Shown: positions 1 to 9,630, counted from the first letter of the stretch. The stretch is DNA of 64,000 bases from JACKBK01 sp963707275 (GCA_963707275.1 CAVPPH010000009.1:134929-198928); one strand, 5' to 3'. Made by a program: numbers and translations. The notes: generated by a model not told the origin, from the sequence alone.

Positions 1-2
1 AC

Positions 3-131
3 GACGAGTGGTGGCGGGACGAGATCTGGCGGCACTACTACCAGATCGAGACCGCCAGCGCGCTGTTGTGCGTCCTGTATCGCGATCTTCTGACCGGCGC
101 CTGGTTCCTGGAACGAATCGATTACGATTAG
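3..131 (+). CDS. C-terminal tail of an upstream gene, possibly ImuB-like (partial)
   Basis: The window opens inside a gene. Reading from base 3 gives 42 codons ending in TAG at 129-131. The peptide is rich in aromatic residues (WWRDEIWRHYYQIET, then LLTGAWFLERIDYD). It resembles the short tail domain (DUF6504-like) that I associate with the end of Y-family-polymerase-like ImuB proteins. The stop lies 32 bases before the likely dnaE2 start, which fits the common imuB-dnaE2 mutagenesis-cassette order. Family assignment rests on memory of the tail motif plus context. The catalytic part lies outside the window, so this could be another protein ending. Confidence 0.45.
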   Translation, partial: DEWWRDEIWRHYYQIETASALLCVLYRDLLTGAWFLERIDYD

Positions 132-163
132 GCGCCACCTGCGACCTGCCACTTGCCACTCTC

Positions 164-3100
164 TTGTATATCGAACTTCATTGTCACTCCTGTTTCTCAC
201 TGCTGGACGGCGTCTCCCGGCCCGAGGCGCTGGCGGCACGCGCTGCCGCGCTGGAGATGCCCGCGCTGGCGTTGACCGACCACGACGCGCTGTATGGTGC
301 GGTGGCCTTCTGGCGCGCCGCGAGGGAAGCGGGGGTGAAGCCGGTGTTTGGGGTGGAGATGACGGTGGAGGATGTTCTGCCTCGGCGGGGAGTCGCGCTT
401 ACGAGGGGGTCTCACCCTCACCCCAGCCCTCTCCCTCAGGGAGAGGGAGCCAGTAGTCCGGTTCCCCTTTCCCTCGGGGGGAGAGGGGCCAGGGGTGAGG
501 GGCGGGCGCACTTTCACGCGACTCTCCTTGCCGAGGATGATACCGGCTATGCCAGCCTCAGCAAGCTCGTCACCGCGGCGCGTATGCGTTGCCAGAAGGG
601 AGAGGCGCTGGCTACTTGGGACGATCTGGCGCAGTACAGCACGGGGGTGATCGCACTGACTGGCTGCCGGCAAGGCATTGTGGCGCAGCATCTGCTGGCA
701 AGGGACGAGGTCGGAGCGCTGCGGGTCGCACAGGATCTGCGATCGCTCTTCGGCAAAGATCGCTTTTTCGTCGAGCTTCAGCGCCAGCTACAGCCTGGCG
801 ATGAGCGGTTGGTGCAGGGGCTGCTGCGGGTGGCAGAGCAGGCAGGCGCGCCGGTGGTGGCTACCAACAACGTCCACTATGCCGAGCGGGCCGGCCACCG
901 CTTGCACGACGTGCTGACCGCGATCCGCAGCCATGCCACGCTGGACGCCAGCGCCATGCAGCGGCGCGGCAACAGCGAGGCGTATCTCAAGAGCGCTGCT
1001 GAGATGGCGCGCCTTTTCGCTGACAGGCCCGATGCGCTGCGGCGGACAGTCGAGATCGCCGAACGCTGCAACGTCACCATGCGCCGCGGCGTGCAGGACC
1101 TGCCGCTGTTTCACACCGGACCAGTATCACAGCAGGAGTATCTGCGCTCACTTTGCCGGCAAGCGTTGGCAGAACGCTATGGCCCTGATCCCGCTGAACG
1201 TGTGCAACGGATGCTACAGCACGAGCTGGCAGTCATCGAGCAGCTTACGCTTACCAACTACTTCCTGATCGTCTGGGACATCATGCGTTTTGCGCGCGAG
1301 CAGGGCATCCGCTGCCAGGGACGCGGTTCGGCAGCCAACTCGCTGGTGGCCTACCTGCTGGGCATCACGCCCATCGACCCGCTGGCGCACGATCTGGTCT
1401 TCGAGCGTTTTCTCTCAGCCGAACGGCCCACGACTCCTGACATCGACATCGACTTCCAGGCCGACCGGCGCGAGGAGGTGATTCAGTATATCTACGCGCG
1501 CTATGGCCGCGAGCATGCTGCGATGGCCTGCACCTTCGTCACCTACCGCCAGCGCAGCGCTGTGCGCGACGTGGCCAAGACGCTGGACTTCCCGTCCGAC
1601 CTGATCGACGCGCTGGCCAATGCCGCTGACCGCCGCGGGCTGGCAGAGGCGTGGGGGGAGTTGTGGGGTGGAGGGGGGAAGGAGAGGGGGAGAGAGGGAG
1701 AGGAAGGGAAAGGAAGGAAAGGAAACAATGCTGGTGTTGTCAGTGTGTCCAAAACTAACCATTCACCATCCACCATTCACCATTCACCAATTTCCCAACC
1801 CAGCCCCCAGCCCCCAATCCCCAATCCCCAGTCCCTACCCCCCACCCCCCACCCCCCGCTCGACCGCCGCACGTGGCAATTGTTGCTGCATCTGTGTCAG
1901 GAGATCATGGGGCTGCCGCGCCATTTGGGGATTCACAACGGCGGGTTTGTGGTCAGCCGGCGGCCGCTGTCTGAGATCGCGCCGCTGGAACCGGCCAGCA
2001 TGGACGCGCGCACGGTGGTGCAGTGGGACAAGGAGTCGCTGGAGGACGCGAGGTCTGGTCAAGATCGACGTGCTTGGGCTGCGGATGCTGTCGGTATTGG
2101 AGGAGACGGTGGGGTGGATCGGGGAGGAAGCAGAGGAAGGAAAAGAGGGAAATGAGGGAAAGAAGGGGGAGAGGGGGAGAGAGGGGGGCGGAGAGAGAGT
2201 GAGAGTTGAACTGGACCGGCTGACGTTCGACGATCCGGCGGTGTATGCGATGCTGTCGCAGGGTGACACGGTGGGGGTGTTTCAGGTCGAGTCGCGCGCG
2301 CAGGCGCAGTTGCTGCCCCGGATGCGGCCACGCAACTTTGCCGACCTGGTGGTGGAGATCAGTCTGATCCGCCCGGGTCCGGTCCAGGCTGGCATGGTGC
2401 ATCCCTACCTGCGGCGGCGGCTGGGCGAGGAGCCGGTCACCTATCTGCACCCTTCGCTGGAGCCAGCCCTGCGCGACACGCTGGGTGTGGTTATCTTCCA
2501 GGAGCAGGTGCTGAAGGTGGCGCAGGCGCTGGCCGGCTTCAGCGGCGGTCAAGGTGAGCTGTTGCGCCGGGCGCTGGGCCGCAAGGATGGCGACGCGGAG
2601 ATGGCGCGCCTGCAGCAGGTGTTTGTGGCGGGCGCAACGCAGCGGGGCGTGTCCACGGCCGTGGCCGAGCAAGTGTTTCGGCAACTGGAAGCCTTCGGCA
2701 GTTACTCCTTTGCCAAGAGCCATGCAGCCGCGTTCGCCGTCATCGTCTACCAGTCGGCCTGGCTGAAGCGCACCCATCCTGTGCCTTTCTACGTCGCACT
2801 GCTCAACAACCAGCCCATGGGGTTTTGGAGCCAGTGCGGTGCTGGTCAACGACGCCCGCCACCACGGGATCGCGATCCTGCCGGCCGATGTCAACGAAAG
2901 CGCAGTGCACTACGTACCGGAAGACCGGAGCATCCGTATCGGCCTGGCGATGGTCAAGAGACTGGGCGAGATCGGCGCCGAGCGCATCGTTGCTGCCCGC
3001 GCGGATCGTCCGTTTACGTCGCTGCTGGATTTCTGCCGGCGCACCCGGCTGCCGCGCTTGCTGGTCGAGAATTTGATCGTGGCGGGGGCGTTGGACGAGG

Positions 3101-3666
3101 TTGAGAACAGGGGAGGAGAAGGGAAAGGAAGGAAAGGATCAGAGGAGAGGGCGAGAGGGCGAGAGGGAGAGGGGAGGCGGGGGTTGCTTTGGCAGCTTGG
3201 CTTGCTGCATTATGAGGAGGAGACGCTGTTGGTTGGGGAGAGACCGGAGCCTGCGCCTGAGGAACTGCCGCCCTTGCAGCCGTTGGAGGCCATGGCCGGC
3301 GAACTGCGCGTCATGGGCGTGTCAGCCGGCGAGCATGTGATGACGTTTCACCGCGAGGCTGTGCGCAAGGCCGGCATGTTGAGCAGCCGTGACCTGGCAC
3401 AGTGCCGCGAGGGCGCGCTGGTCTGGGTAGCCGGGCAGGTAACGGTCATCCAGTCGCCGCCGACTGCCAAAGGTTTTATGTTCGTCACGCTGGAGGACGA
3501 GTTCAGCATGATGAACATCATCGTCGCGCCGGATATCGTCGCCAGATACCGGCGCATCTGGCGTCACTCACCGCTGCTGGCCGTGCAGGGGCGCGTCCAG
3601 CGCCAGGGACCGGTGATCAACCTGCTGGCAGTCCGACCATGGCGCTGGCGCGACCGTGGCGGCTGA
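164..3666 (+). CDS. dnaE2: Error-prone DNA polymerase III alpha subunit (DnaE2), two frameshifts
   Basis: This is a C-family DNA polymerase of the damage-tolerant DnaE2 branch, which copies across lesions together with ImuA/ImuB. The likely start is TTG at 164, giving YIELHCHSCFSLLDG, the opening of the PHP domain. The palm aspartates are in PDIDIDF (near 1437) and KIDVLGLRML (near 2065). The polymerase core ends near 2800, and a C-terminal OB fold follows (FMFVTLEDE near 3475). The short length without the long replicative C-terminus separates it from dnaE at 26-30 kb. The frame breaks near 2052 (one extra base) and near 2833 (one missing base), and the protein resumes perfectly each time, so sequence error is likely. 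About 120 extra residues come from four low-complexity in-frame inserts listed separately. Confidence 0.92.
409..501. repeat. GC-rich palindromic repeat inserted in frame in dnaE2
   Basis: Two arms, about 414-434 (CCCTCACCCC then CCCTCTCCC) and 478-501 (GGGAGAGGGG then GGGTGAGGG), are near-perfect inverted copies. In frame they add residues such as HPHPSPLPQGEG between the first PHP beta strands, where the family has no insert. This is the widespread Pro-Ser-Pro-Leu-Pro-type mobile palindrome found mostly between genes in GC-rich bacteria. Confidence 0.75.
1640..1860. repeat. Purine-rich then pyrimidine-rich low-complexity insert in dnaE2
   Basis: About 1654-1730 is almost pure G/A on the plus strand. 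About 1756-1860 is C/T/A-rich with short repeats (CACCATTCACCA; CCCCAATCCCCA). The frame stays open and encodes a Gly/Glu/Lys stretch followed by His-Ser-Pro and Pro-Asn-Pro-Gln repeats, between RRGLAEAW and RTWQLLLHLC of the polymerase. The conserved protein has no such segment. Confidence 0.75.
2118..2205. repeat. Purine-only in-frame insert in dnaE2
   Basis: A G/A-only tract encodes a Glu/Gly/Lys/Arg-rich stretch (EEAEEGKEGNEGKKGERG) between LEETVGW and VELDRLTFDD. It matches in style the inserts near 1660 and 3115. Confidence 0.7.
3106..3182. repeat. Purine-rich in-frame insert in dnaE2
   Basis: A G/A-rich tract encodes GGEGKGRKGSEERARGREGE between VAGALDEV and LLWQLGLL, near the start of the linker to the OB fold. 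It is the fourth insert of this type in the same gene. Confidence 0.7.
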
Positions 3667-3683
3667 GCTTCCCAGTTGGATAT

Positions 3684-3719
3684 CCCAAAAAAACAAAGCC
3701 GGCTTCCACAGGAAGCCGG
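3684..3719 (-). terminator. Rho-independent terminator after the tRNA genes
   Basis: The stem is GCCGGCTTCC (3698-3707) and GGAAGCCGG (3711-3719) with a 3-base loop. On the minus strand it is followed by a T-rich run (complement of 3684-3697). It lies just past the 3' end of tRNA-Met and also faces the convergent dnaE2 end. Confidence 0.85.
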
Positions 3720-3733
3720 ATCTTCGATCAGTG

Positions 3734-3808
3734 TGGCGACGGGTGGGCTCGAACCACCGACCTAGAGATTATGAAGTCCCTCGCTCTGGCCGCCTGAGCT
3801 ACGTCGCC
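3734..3808 (-). tRNA. tRNA-Met (elongator, anticodon CAT)
   Basis: The minus strand folds as a cloverleaf: acceptor GGCGACG/CGTCGCC, discriminator A, D arm GCTC...GAGC, T arm GGTGG-TTCGAGC-CCACC. The anticodon stem is AGGGA/TCTCT with one G-T pair. The loop reads CTTCATAA, eight bases instead of seven, with one T more than the usual CTCATAA. Given the indels elsewhere, the extra T is probably an error. A tRNA-Ile with a modified CAT anticodon is less likely because the acceptor and D arm match elongator Met. Confidence 0.85.
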
Positions 3809-3815
3809 ATATGCA

Positions 3816-3844
3816 GATGGCTGACAGGGAGCCTGTCAGCCATC
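3816..3844. other. Perfect stem-loop between two tRNA genes
   Basis: GATGGCTGACAGG and CCTGTCAGCCATC form a 13-bp stem with a 3-base loop between tRNA-fMet and tRNA-Met. On the minus strand it has no T tail, so it may be a processing or attenuation hairpin rather than a full terminator. Confidence 0.6.
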
Positions 3845-3850
3845 TTTAGG

Positions 3851-3922
3851 TAGCGGGGGCAGGACTCGAACCTGCGGCCTTCGGGTTATGAGCCCGACGA
3901 GCTGCCACTGCTCCACCCCGCA
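3851..3922 (-). tRNA. tRNA-fMet (initiator, CAT)
   Basis: The minus strand reads TGCGGGG ... GAGCAGTGGCAGCTC ... TCGGG-CTCATAA-CCCGA ... GCAGG-TTCGAGT-CCTGC ... CCCCGCT-A. The three G-C pairs at the base of the anticodon stem and the unpaired first acceptor position are the marks of an initiator tRNA. No CCA is encoded. Confidence 0.93.
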
Positions 3923-3963
3923 TCACTTCAAGCTATTATACGCAGTTTCACGAGCGAGTCAAA

Positions 3964-4350
3964 CTACTGGGGGCCGAAGAATCGCTGCTGCCACTGTTGC
4001 CAGTAGGGCGCTGGCTCGACCGGCGCCGGCGCATTGGCGACCAGCGGGTCATCGTTGCGTCCGATCACCCAGACTGCAACCTCGTTGGGAAAGCCCCAGC
4101 CCAGGTCGCGATGCGCTCGTTCGATGACGTACTGGTCGGTCTTGACGTACTCGCGGTAGTCGCGATTGCGCTCAACCTGTTGCTGAGCGAGCTTGACCTC
4201 GTTCTGCCACATGTCCACCTCAGCCTGTAGCTCGCGCGCCTTGATCACCCGATTGGTGTAGCCAAACATGAACAGCGTCACGAAGACTATCACCACGGCG
4301 ACGGCGACTTGCAGGGGATTGAGATGGAGGCGGGCTGGTTTCTTGGGCAC
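3964..4350 (-). CDS. FtsB/DivIC-like septum formation initiator
   Basis: This is a small bitopic division protein of 128 residues. A short basic N-terminus is followed by one membrane segment (about residues 12-31, VAVAVVIVFVTLFMFGYTN), then a coiled-coil-like stretch rich in Glu/Gln (about 35-70) and a compact tail with ERAHRDLGWGFPNEVAVWVI. That tail resembles the Glu-Leu-Gly segment after the coiled coil in FtsB/DivIC proteins, which bridge FtsL and FtsQ in the divisome. The start is GTG at 4350 with GGAGGG five bases upstream. It sits alone between tRNA genes, all on the minus strand. Confidence 0.8.
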   Translation of the reverse strand: MPKKPARLHLNPLQVAVAVVIVFVTLFMFGYTNRVIKARELQAEVDMWQNEVKLAQQQVERNRDYREYVKTDQYVIERAHRDLGWGFPNEVAVWVIGRNDDPLVANAPAPVEPAPYWQQWQQRFFGPQ

Positions 4351-4384
4351 AGGTCCCTCCGCGCAGCGTTAACCCTGAGATGGC

Positions 4385-4413
4385 AAGTCCCAGATGACTG
4401 TCATCTGGGACTT
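4385..4413. other. Perfect stem-loop between tRNA-Leu and the FtsB-like gene
   Basis: AAGTCCCAGATGA (4385-4397) and TCATCTGGGACTT (4401-4413) form a 13-bp stem with a 3-base loop, 17 bases past the 3' end of tRNA-Leu. It may act as an attenuator before the next gene. There is no clear T run. Confidence 0.6.
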
Positions 4414-4430
4414 CTACGTTGATCTTCTGG

Positions 4431-4514
<84 letters not shown>

Positions 4515-4570
4515 TTGATGAATGCAATTCTACCATTCACGGTCTGCTTTGTCAAACCAGTTTCACAGGT

Positions 4571-6221
4571 TCATTGACCATCGCTGGCTGGCATCTGGTC
4601 TGTCAGCATATACCAGCGGTCCGCCGTGCGGAAGCGTTCCCACGGTTCGTTCAACCGGCCCACCGTCACGTCGTGGACGGCGTCACTGACGCCGTAGTTG
4701 TAGACCTCGAAATATAGCGGCAGAGCCGGCAGTTCATCGGCAAACAGCCGCTGGAACTCGGTGTAGAGCTGGATTCGGCGCCCCTGGTCGGTGGTCGAGC
4801 GACCTTCCTCCATCAGCTCATCTGCCGCGGCGATTGCTCCAGCCGGTGTAGTTCTGCCCGTTGGTGATCTGCGTCGAGTGCCAGATGGGGTAGGGATCAG
4901 GGTCGCCGGCCAGTTGCCAGTGGGTAATGGCGGCCTGAAAATTGCGCTGGCTCAGGTGATCGGTGGCCAGGCTGACCAGGTTGACCTCCTGCGGTTTGGC
5001 CCACACGCCGATGGCCTTCCACTGTTCTGCCAGTGCGGTCAGCAGGACGGGATCGTCCCCTAGCAGCGTGAAGGAAAGACTGAAATCGCCCCGGTCGCGC
5101 ACGCCGTCGCCATCGCTGTCCACCCAGCCCGCCTCGGTGAGCAATTCGTTGGCCTGGGCGACGTCGGTGGCCGGGCGAGGCGGCGCGGCGTAGGCCCATG
5201 TGCCCGGCATGATCGGCCCGTCAGCCGGGATGGCCTGGCCGTTGACGACGGTTTCCAGCAGCGATGGCACGTCCAGCGCCAGTCCCAGCGCCTGCCGCAC
5301 CGGCTTTTCAGCCAGGAAGGCGACATTGGGATCGGTGAGGTTGAAGAAGAGCAGCGTTTCGTTGGCCAGGGGCGCGGACAGGACCTCCATCGTATCGCTG
5401 GCCTGGGCGGCGGGCAGGTCTTGCGGCAGGATGCGGCTGACCCCGTCCACTTCGCCGGCCTGAAATGCGGCGAACGCACTGGCGTAGTCCGGGTAGAAGC
5501 GAAACTCCATCCCGTCCAGTAGCGGTGCAACGCCGTTCCAGTAAGGGCTTGGCTCAAGCCGCGCGCCCAACGCGTTGATCTCGCTCAGCCGCCACGGGCC
5601 GGTGCCCACCGGCTCCAGGTTCAGCATCGACTGAGGCATGTCGGCCACCGCCACGTTCTTCCAGAGATGCTCAGGCAACATGCCGATGGTGTTTTCCGAC
5701 AGGAAGGAGGCCAGCGGCTGCTGCAGGCGGAAGCGGACCGTTGTCTCGTCCACCTTCTCGGCGGTGACACTGCTCCAGAGCTGTGACAGGTAGGTAGACG
5801 CCGGCTGGCCGGCCTGCGCAAATTCCTGCGATTGGAGCACGCCTACGGTGAAGATCACGTCGTCAGCCGTGAAGGGTGCGCCATCGTGCCAGCGGGCATC
5901 GCTGCGCAGCTTGAAGGTGTATTCGGTCTGGTCGGGGCTGATCTCCCAGCTCCCCGCCAGTGCCGGAACCGGTTCGCCGCGTTCGTTGAGCGCGACAAGT
6001 CCCTGGAAGATCACGCCGGTCAGATCCCGGTCCAGGTCGTTGGCGAAGCTGAACAGTGGATTGATGTTGCGCGGCAGACCTACAACTGCTTCGCGATACA
6101 CCCCGCCTTTGGCGGGTGCAGCAACGGTTGTGATCTGGCGCGCGGTGGTGGTGAGGATGGCTGCAAGCAACAGGATGCCCAAAACGGCGATCACGGCTTG
6201 CCAGCGAATTGCCCGTCCCAA
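4571..6221 (-). CDS. ABC transporter substrate-binding protein, family 5 (peptide/nickel type), one frameshift
   Basis: This is an extracytoplasmic binding protein of the DppA/OppA family, about 550 residues. An N-terminal membrane or signal segment (about residues 9-28) precedes GGVYREAVVGLPRNINPLF. The family signature follows: WEISPDQTEYTFKLRSDARW, HDGAPFTADDVIFT, then VGTGPWRL. The frame breaks near 4830, where an extra C turns SNRAADELMEEGR into a stop; the C-terminus (LYTEFQRLFADELPALPLY) continues in the next frame to 4571. No lipobox cysteine is visible, so it may stay anchored by the N-terminal helix. No permease or ATPase genes adjoin it. Substrate unknown. Confidence 0.88.
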
Positions 6222-6245
6222 TGGCTTATCCCTAATACAGACAAC

Positions 6246-6273
6246 GCCGCGTCAACACAGGGTGCGACGCGGC
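6246..6273 (-). terminator. Stem-loop between secG and the family 5 binding protein gene
   Basis: GCCGCGTC (6246-6253) and GACGCGGC (6266-6273) pair across a 12-base loop, past the secG stop on the minus strand. There is no strong T run, so termination is uncertain. Confidence 0.5.
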
Positions 6274-6301
6274 ATAAGAAGCGAGTGCGGCTGATGGAAA
6301 A

Positions 6302-6520
6302 CTAGGCGACCGACACGGTGATCAAGGCGACCAGGAAGAAGACAGCGCTGACAGCCACGGTCAGATTGAAGAGCGTGCGCTCGAAACCGCGCTTGCTGGT
6401 TTTGAAGCTGGTATCGCCGCCGAACATGGCGCCCGCGCCCATGCCTTTTGCCTGTACAGTAACCAGACCGATCAGCGTGATGCCAAGAATGATTTGAACG
6501 ACGTAGAGAACTGATGTCAC
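6302..6520 (-). CDS. secG: Preprotein translocase subunit SecG
   Basis: At 72 residues this has the usual SecG size and layout. There are two hydrophobic helices (about 5-22 and 52-71) around a Gly-rich cytoplasmic loop with GAGAMFGGDTSFKTSKRG, then the conserved Arg-Gly-x-Glu-x-x-Leu segment. SecG binds SecYE in the membrane and aids SecA-driven export. It stands between the DUF1269 gene and the binding protein gene on the same strand. Confidence 0.93.
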   Translation of the reverse strand: MTSVLYVVQIILGITLIGLVTVQAKGMGAGAMFGGDTSFKTSKRGFERTLFNLTVAVSAVFFLVALITVSVA

Positions 6521-6607
6521 GTTTTGTTTGCCTCCGAGTTAGCTGGCGAGGATTATAGCACGACCGCTGCGCGCCGCAAAATGCAGCGGTCACCGTGGCG
6601 GCGGAAA

Positions 6608-6666
6608 CAGTTGGTAGTAGGCGCTTCAGCGCCGTTTGAGGGCGCTGAAGCGCCTACTACCAACTG
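6608..6666. repeat. Perfect 26-bp-arm palindrome
   Basis: The arms 6608-6633 and 6641-6666 are exact inverted copies with a 7-base loop; the core is GTAGGCGCTTCAGCGCC. It looks like a mobile palindromic intergenic element rather than a simple terminator, and it lies between secG and the DUF1269 gene. Confidence 0.85.
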
Positions 6667-6696
6667 AACGGGCCAGCCGTGTACGGCTGGCCCGTT
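6667..6696 (-). terminator. Stem-loop after the DUF1269 gene
   Basis: AACGGGCCAGCCG (6667-6679) and CGGCTGGCCCGTT (6684-6696) form a perfect 13-bp stem with a 4-base loop, 22 bases past the DUF1269 stop. Only two T residues follow directly. Confidence 0.65.
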
Positions 6697-6718
6697 GTCA
6701 ACTGTCGAAGATATGCAG

Positions 6719-7242
6719 TTACTCGTTGGCGTGGCCGACGTAGCTGCTGTAGAACTCGTCCATGTCGGCTTCGGCTTCCTCGGTGATCTCGAATTCCAGC
6801 AACTCGCCGGGGCCTTGCTGAATCGAGGATCGGAGGAGATCCATATGTTCGGTCTTGATCTTGCCGAACACGGCTGCCTTGCCGGCATCGAGGCGACTCG
6901 CCAACCAACTCGATCCTCTCCTTGGAAATGCCGAAGTCGGCGGCCTTGCCGACGAACGCGCCGGCAACACCGCCCACCAGCTCCGGCCGCAATCGCCGCG
7001 CCGACCGGTCCGCCCAGCACTGCGCCGACCACGATGCCGATCGCGCCGCCGGCAATTGCGCCGCGCCGGGTGGTGAAGTCCTTGTATTCCTTGACGTGGA
7101 CCTTGCCTTCCTGGTTCTTGGTGACTAGGACAGCGTCTTCGACTTCGATCAGATGGTCCTTCTCGGCCTTTTGCATCCGTTTGATGGCTGCGTTGGCTTC
7201 GTCCTCAGTGTTGAAGATGACGATACTGATAGTCGTACTCAT
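6719..7242 (-). CDS. DUF1269 family membrane-associated protein, two frameshifts
   Basis: The start reads MSTTISIVIFNTEDEANAAI, then VEDAVLVTKNQEGKVHVKE, then a Gly/Ala-rich hydrophobic hairpin (GAIAGGAIGIVVGAVLGG). The second half is in other frames: GAFVGKAADFGISKERIEL and then KAAVFGKIKTEHMDLL, ending YVGHANE. This order matches the DUF1269 family, a small protein with a glycine-zipper membrane hairpin and a C-terminal alpha/beta part of unknown function. Frame breaks near 6985 and 6905 look like indel errors. It neighbours the permease gene at 7253 but shows no link to transport. Confidence 0.82.
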
Positions 7243-7252
7243 GGTCTGCTCC

Positions 7253-8372
7253 TTATCCCTTGACCGATCCGGCCATCAGACCGCGCACGAAGAAGCGCTG
7301 CAGGCTGAAGAAGACGATCAGCGGCACGAGCATCGAGATGAAGGCGCCCGCGGTCAGGACCTGCCAGTCGTTGCCGCGCGAGCCGACCATTTCGGCGATA
7401 CGCTGCGTCAGCACCTGCACATCGGGCTTCGACCCGATGAAGATCAGGGCGATCAGGTAGTCGTTCCAGACCCAGAGGAACTGGAAGATGGCGAACGACG
7501 CCAGCGCCGGCACCGACAGCGGCAGCACCAGGCGCATGAAGATGGTGAAGTGCGAGGCGCCATCGATGAAGGCCGACTCCAGAATCTCGCGCGGCAGGGT
7601 GCTGATGTAATTGAACAACAGATAGGACGGCCAGCGGCAGGCCAAAGCCGGTATGCGCCAGCCAGATGCCCAGGAAGGTGCCGTTAAGGTCCAGCCCCAC
7701 GTAGAGCTTCAGGATCGGCACCAGCGCGATCTGTAATGGCACGACCAGCAGCGCCACCACCATGATGAACAACACCTTGCCGGCCGGGGAACTTCATCCA
7801 CGCGAATCCATAGGCGGCAAACGCGGCGATCAGGATCGGTATCAGCGTCGCTGGTATCGACACGATGAGGCTGTTCAGGAACGCGTTGACGAAGTTGTCG
7901 CCCTGAACAGTGAGCGTTGAGCCGTCTGGTTGTTTGATCTGGAAGGTCTTGCCTCCCAGCACCTGTCTGGTAGTTCTCCAGGGTGAAGTCGTGGTTGCCT
8001 CTCGTCCACTGCTGTTCCTGAACCACCACCTTGCCGATGCGCTTGTTGCCGATCCAGGTGACGCGGACGTCGCCGGATGCGATGCCGGCGCGCAGTTCCT
8101 CGAACGTTCCGCTGACGCCCTCAAAGGTCATCACGCCGTCGCGATCGAGATCAGCTCCCGGTTGGAATCTCGGTGACTGTCACCCACTCCTGGTGCGGGA
8201 AGATGGTCCACCAGCCAGAGGTCTGGATGTCAAAGCGGGTGCGAAACGAGGAGACGAGCAGGCCAAACGTCGGGATCGACCAGACCAGCACGATCAGGAC
8301 CAACGCGACGTTGACAAAGATCGCGCCCCAGGAGACTTTGCGTTTCTTCTTGGTTGCGGTTTGTGCGGTCAT
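7253..8372 (-). CDS. Carbohydrate ABC transporter permease, AglG/MalG-like, several frameshifts
   Basis: This is the inner-membrane permease of a sugar importer. The N-terminal helix (VALVLIVLVWSIPTFGLLV) is followed by a large external insert (FEGVSGTFEELRAGIASGDV, later GDNFVNAFLNSLIVSIP), as in AglG-type permeases. Further helices follow, and the coupling loop ESAFIDGASHFTIFMRLVLP is the EAA motif that contacts the ATPase. It ends FFVRGLMAGSVKG. At least four frame breaks lie near 8150, 7975, 7795 and 7635. The start ATG shares one base with the stop of the upstream permease (TGATG), implying translational coupling. No ATPase gene is nearby, so a shared MsiK/UgpC-type ATPase elsewhere is likely. 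Confidence 0.85.
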
Positions 8373-9515
8373 CAGAACGCCTCCGTTTCGCGGAACTGCT
8401 TCAGGTTGTAGATCATCACCGGGATCACGGTGATGAGCAACACGATGGCGATGGCCGTTGCCAGGCCCGAGTTGCGTGAGGTGAAGTACTCCCGGTAGAA
8501 CTGGGTAGCGATCACCTGTGTGTCAAACTGGCCGCCCGTCATGACCTGGACGACATCGAAGATCTTCAGCGTGAAGATCAACACTGTGGTCGTGACGGTG
8601 ATGATCGTGCCGCTGATATAGGGGATCATGATGCGGAAGAAGACCTGCACCTCGGTGGCGCCGTCCACGCGGGCCGCTTCGGTGATGTCCGATGGAATGC
8701 CCTTGATCGCCGCCGAGAAGAGCACCATTGCGAAGCCGGTCTGTAGCCAGATCATGACCACGATCAGGAAGAGGTTGTTCCAGCGGTTGGTTGGCGGCTG
8801 TCCATGCCTGCGGATTGTTGCCGGTGATGTTGGTATATAGCCAGTTCAGCACGCCGACGTTGGGGTTGATGTCGTAGATCATGTTCCAGATGACCGCCGC
8901 GCCGACCATAGAGATGGCCATCGGCATGAAGATCAGCGCCTTAGCAGTGCGCTCATACTTGCTGCGATCCGCCAACACGGCAATCAGCAGGCCCAGCACC
9001 ACGGTGAACAGTGCGCCGAACGGTATCCAGAGCAGAATGTTGTTGCGGAACGCGACGAACATGCTGCGATTGGTAAAGATCTCAACATAGTTTTGCAGGC
9101 CGACGAAGATCTCGCCGTTGCGGTCAAAGAGGCTCAACCGAAACGTCGCAATTGTCGGGTAAAGCAAGTAGACGATCAGGATTGCCACGGCTGGCCCGAC
9201 GAAGACAAACGGCTGTATCTTCGCTCGCCATTCGTCGCCCAGCTTCTCGACCATCCAGTTGGACACGAGATAGAGTGCGGCTACACCTCCCACGCCCCAG
9301 ATGATCGCGACGATGGCAACCACTCCTTTGGGCGCGTTGCTGTCGCGCAGGAAGATGAAACCGAGGTAGAGTCCGATGAAGGTGACAATCGGGACGAAGA
9401 GGGAAATCAGAATGCGAACTGTGTTGGTGACCAGCCAGTCCAGCGTTCCGCGGGTTTTCACCTCTTTGTCCCCCACCGGACGGTGTTTCTCGGTAGGTTC
9501 GGTGACTTGTTCCAT
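8372..9515 (-). CDS. Carbohydrate ABC transporter permease, AglF/MalF-like, one frameshift
   Basis: This is the partner permease. The start at 9515 has a GGAGAGAC-type ribosome site. The long N-terminal part has two helices (TVRILISLFVPIVTFIGLYL; VVAIVAIIWGVGGVAALYLV) before the core that begins VGPAVAILIVYLLYPT. The EAA loop reads DITEAARVDGATEVQVFFRI. The frame breaks near 8780 within NNLFLIVV and resumes at MIWLQTGFAMVLFSAA. It is co-transcribed with the binding protein upstream and the second permease downstream. Confidence 0.87.
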
Positions 9516-9630
9516 TGTTGTCTCTCCTGGTTATGTCGCTCAGGGGGGGCCTCTTTAATACGGTGCTCGTACCAGGCCCTTGCAGATCATCAGACTATTC
9601 TCCACCGCGTGACAACTTCATGGCAGATTA

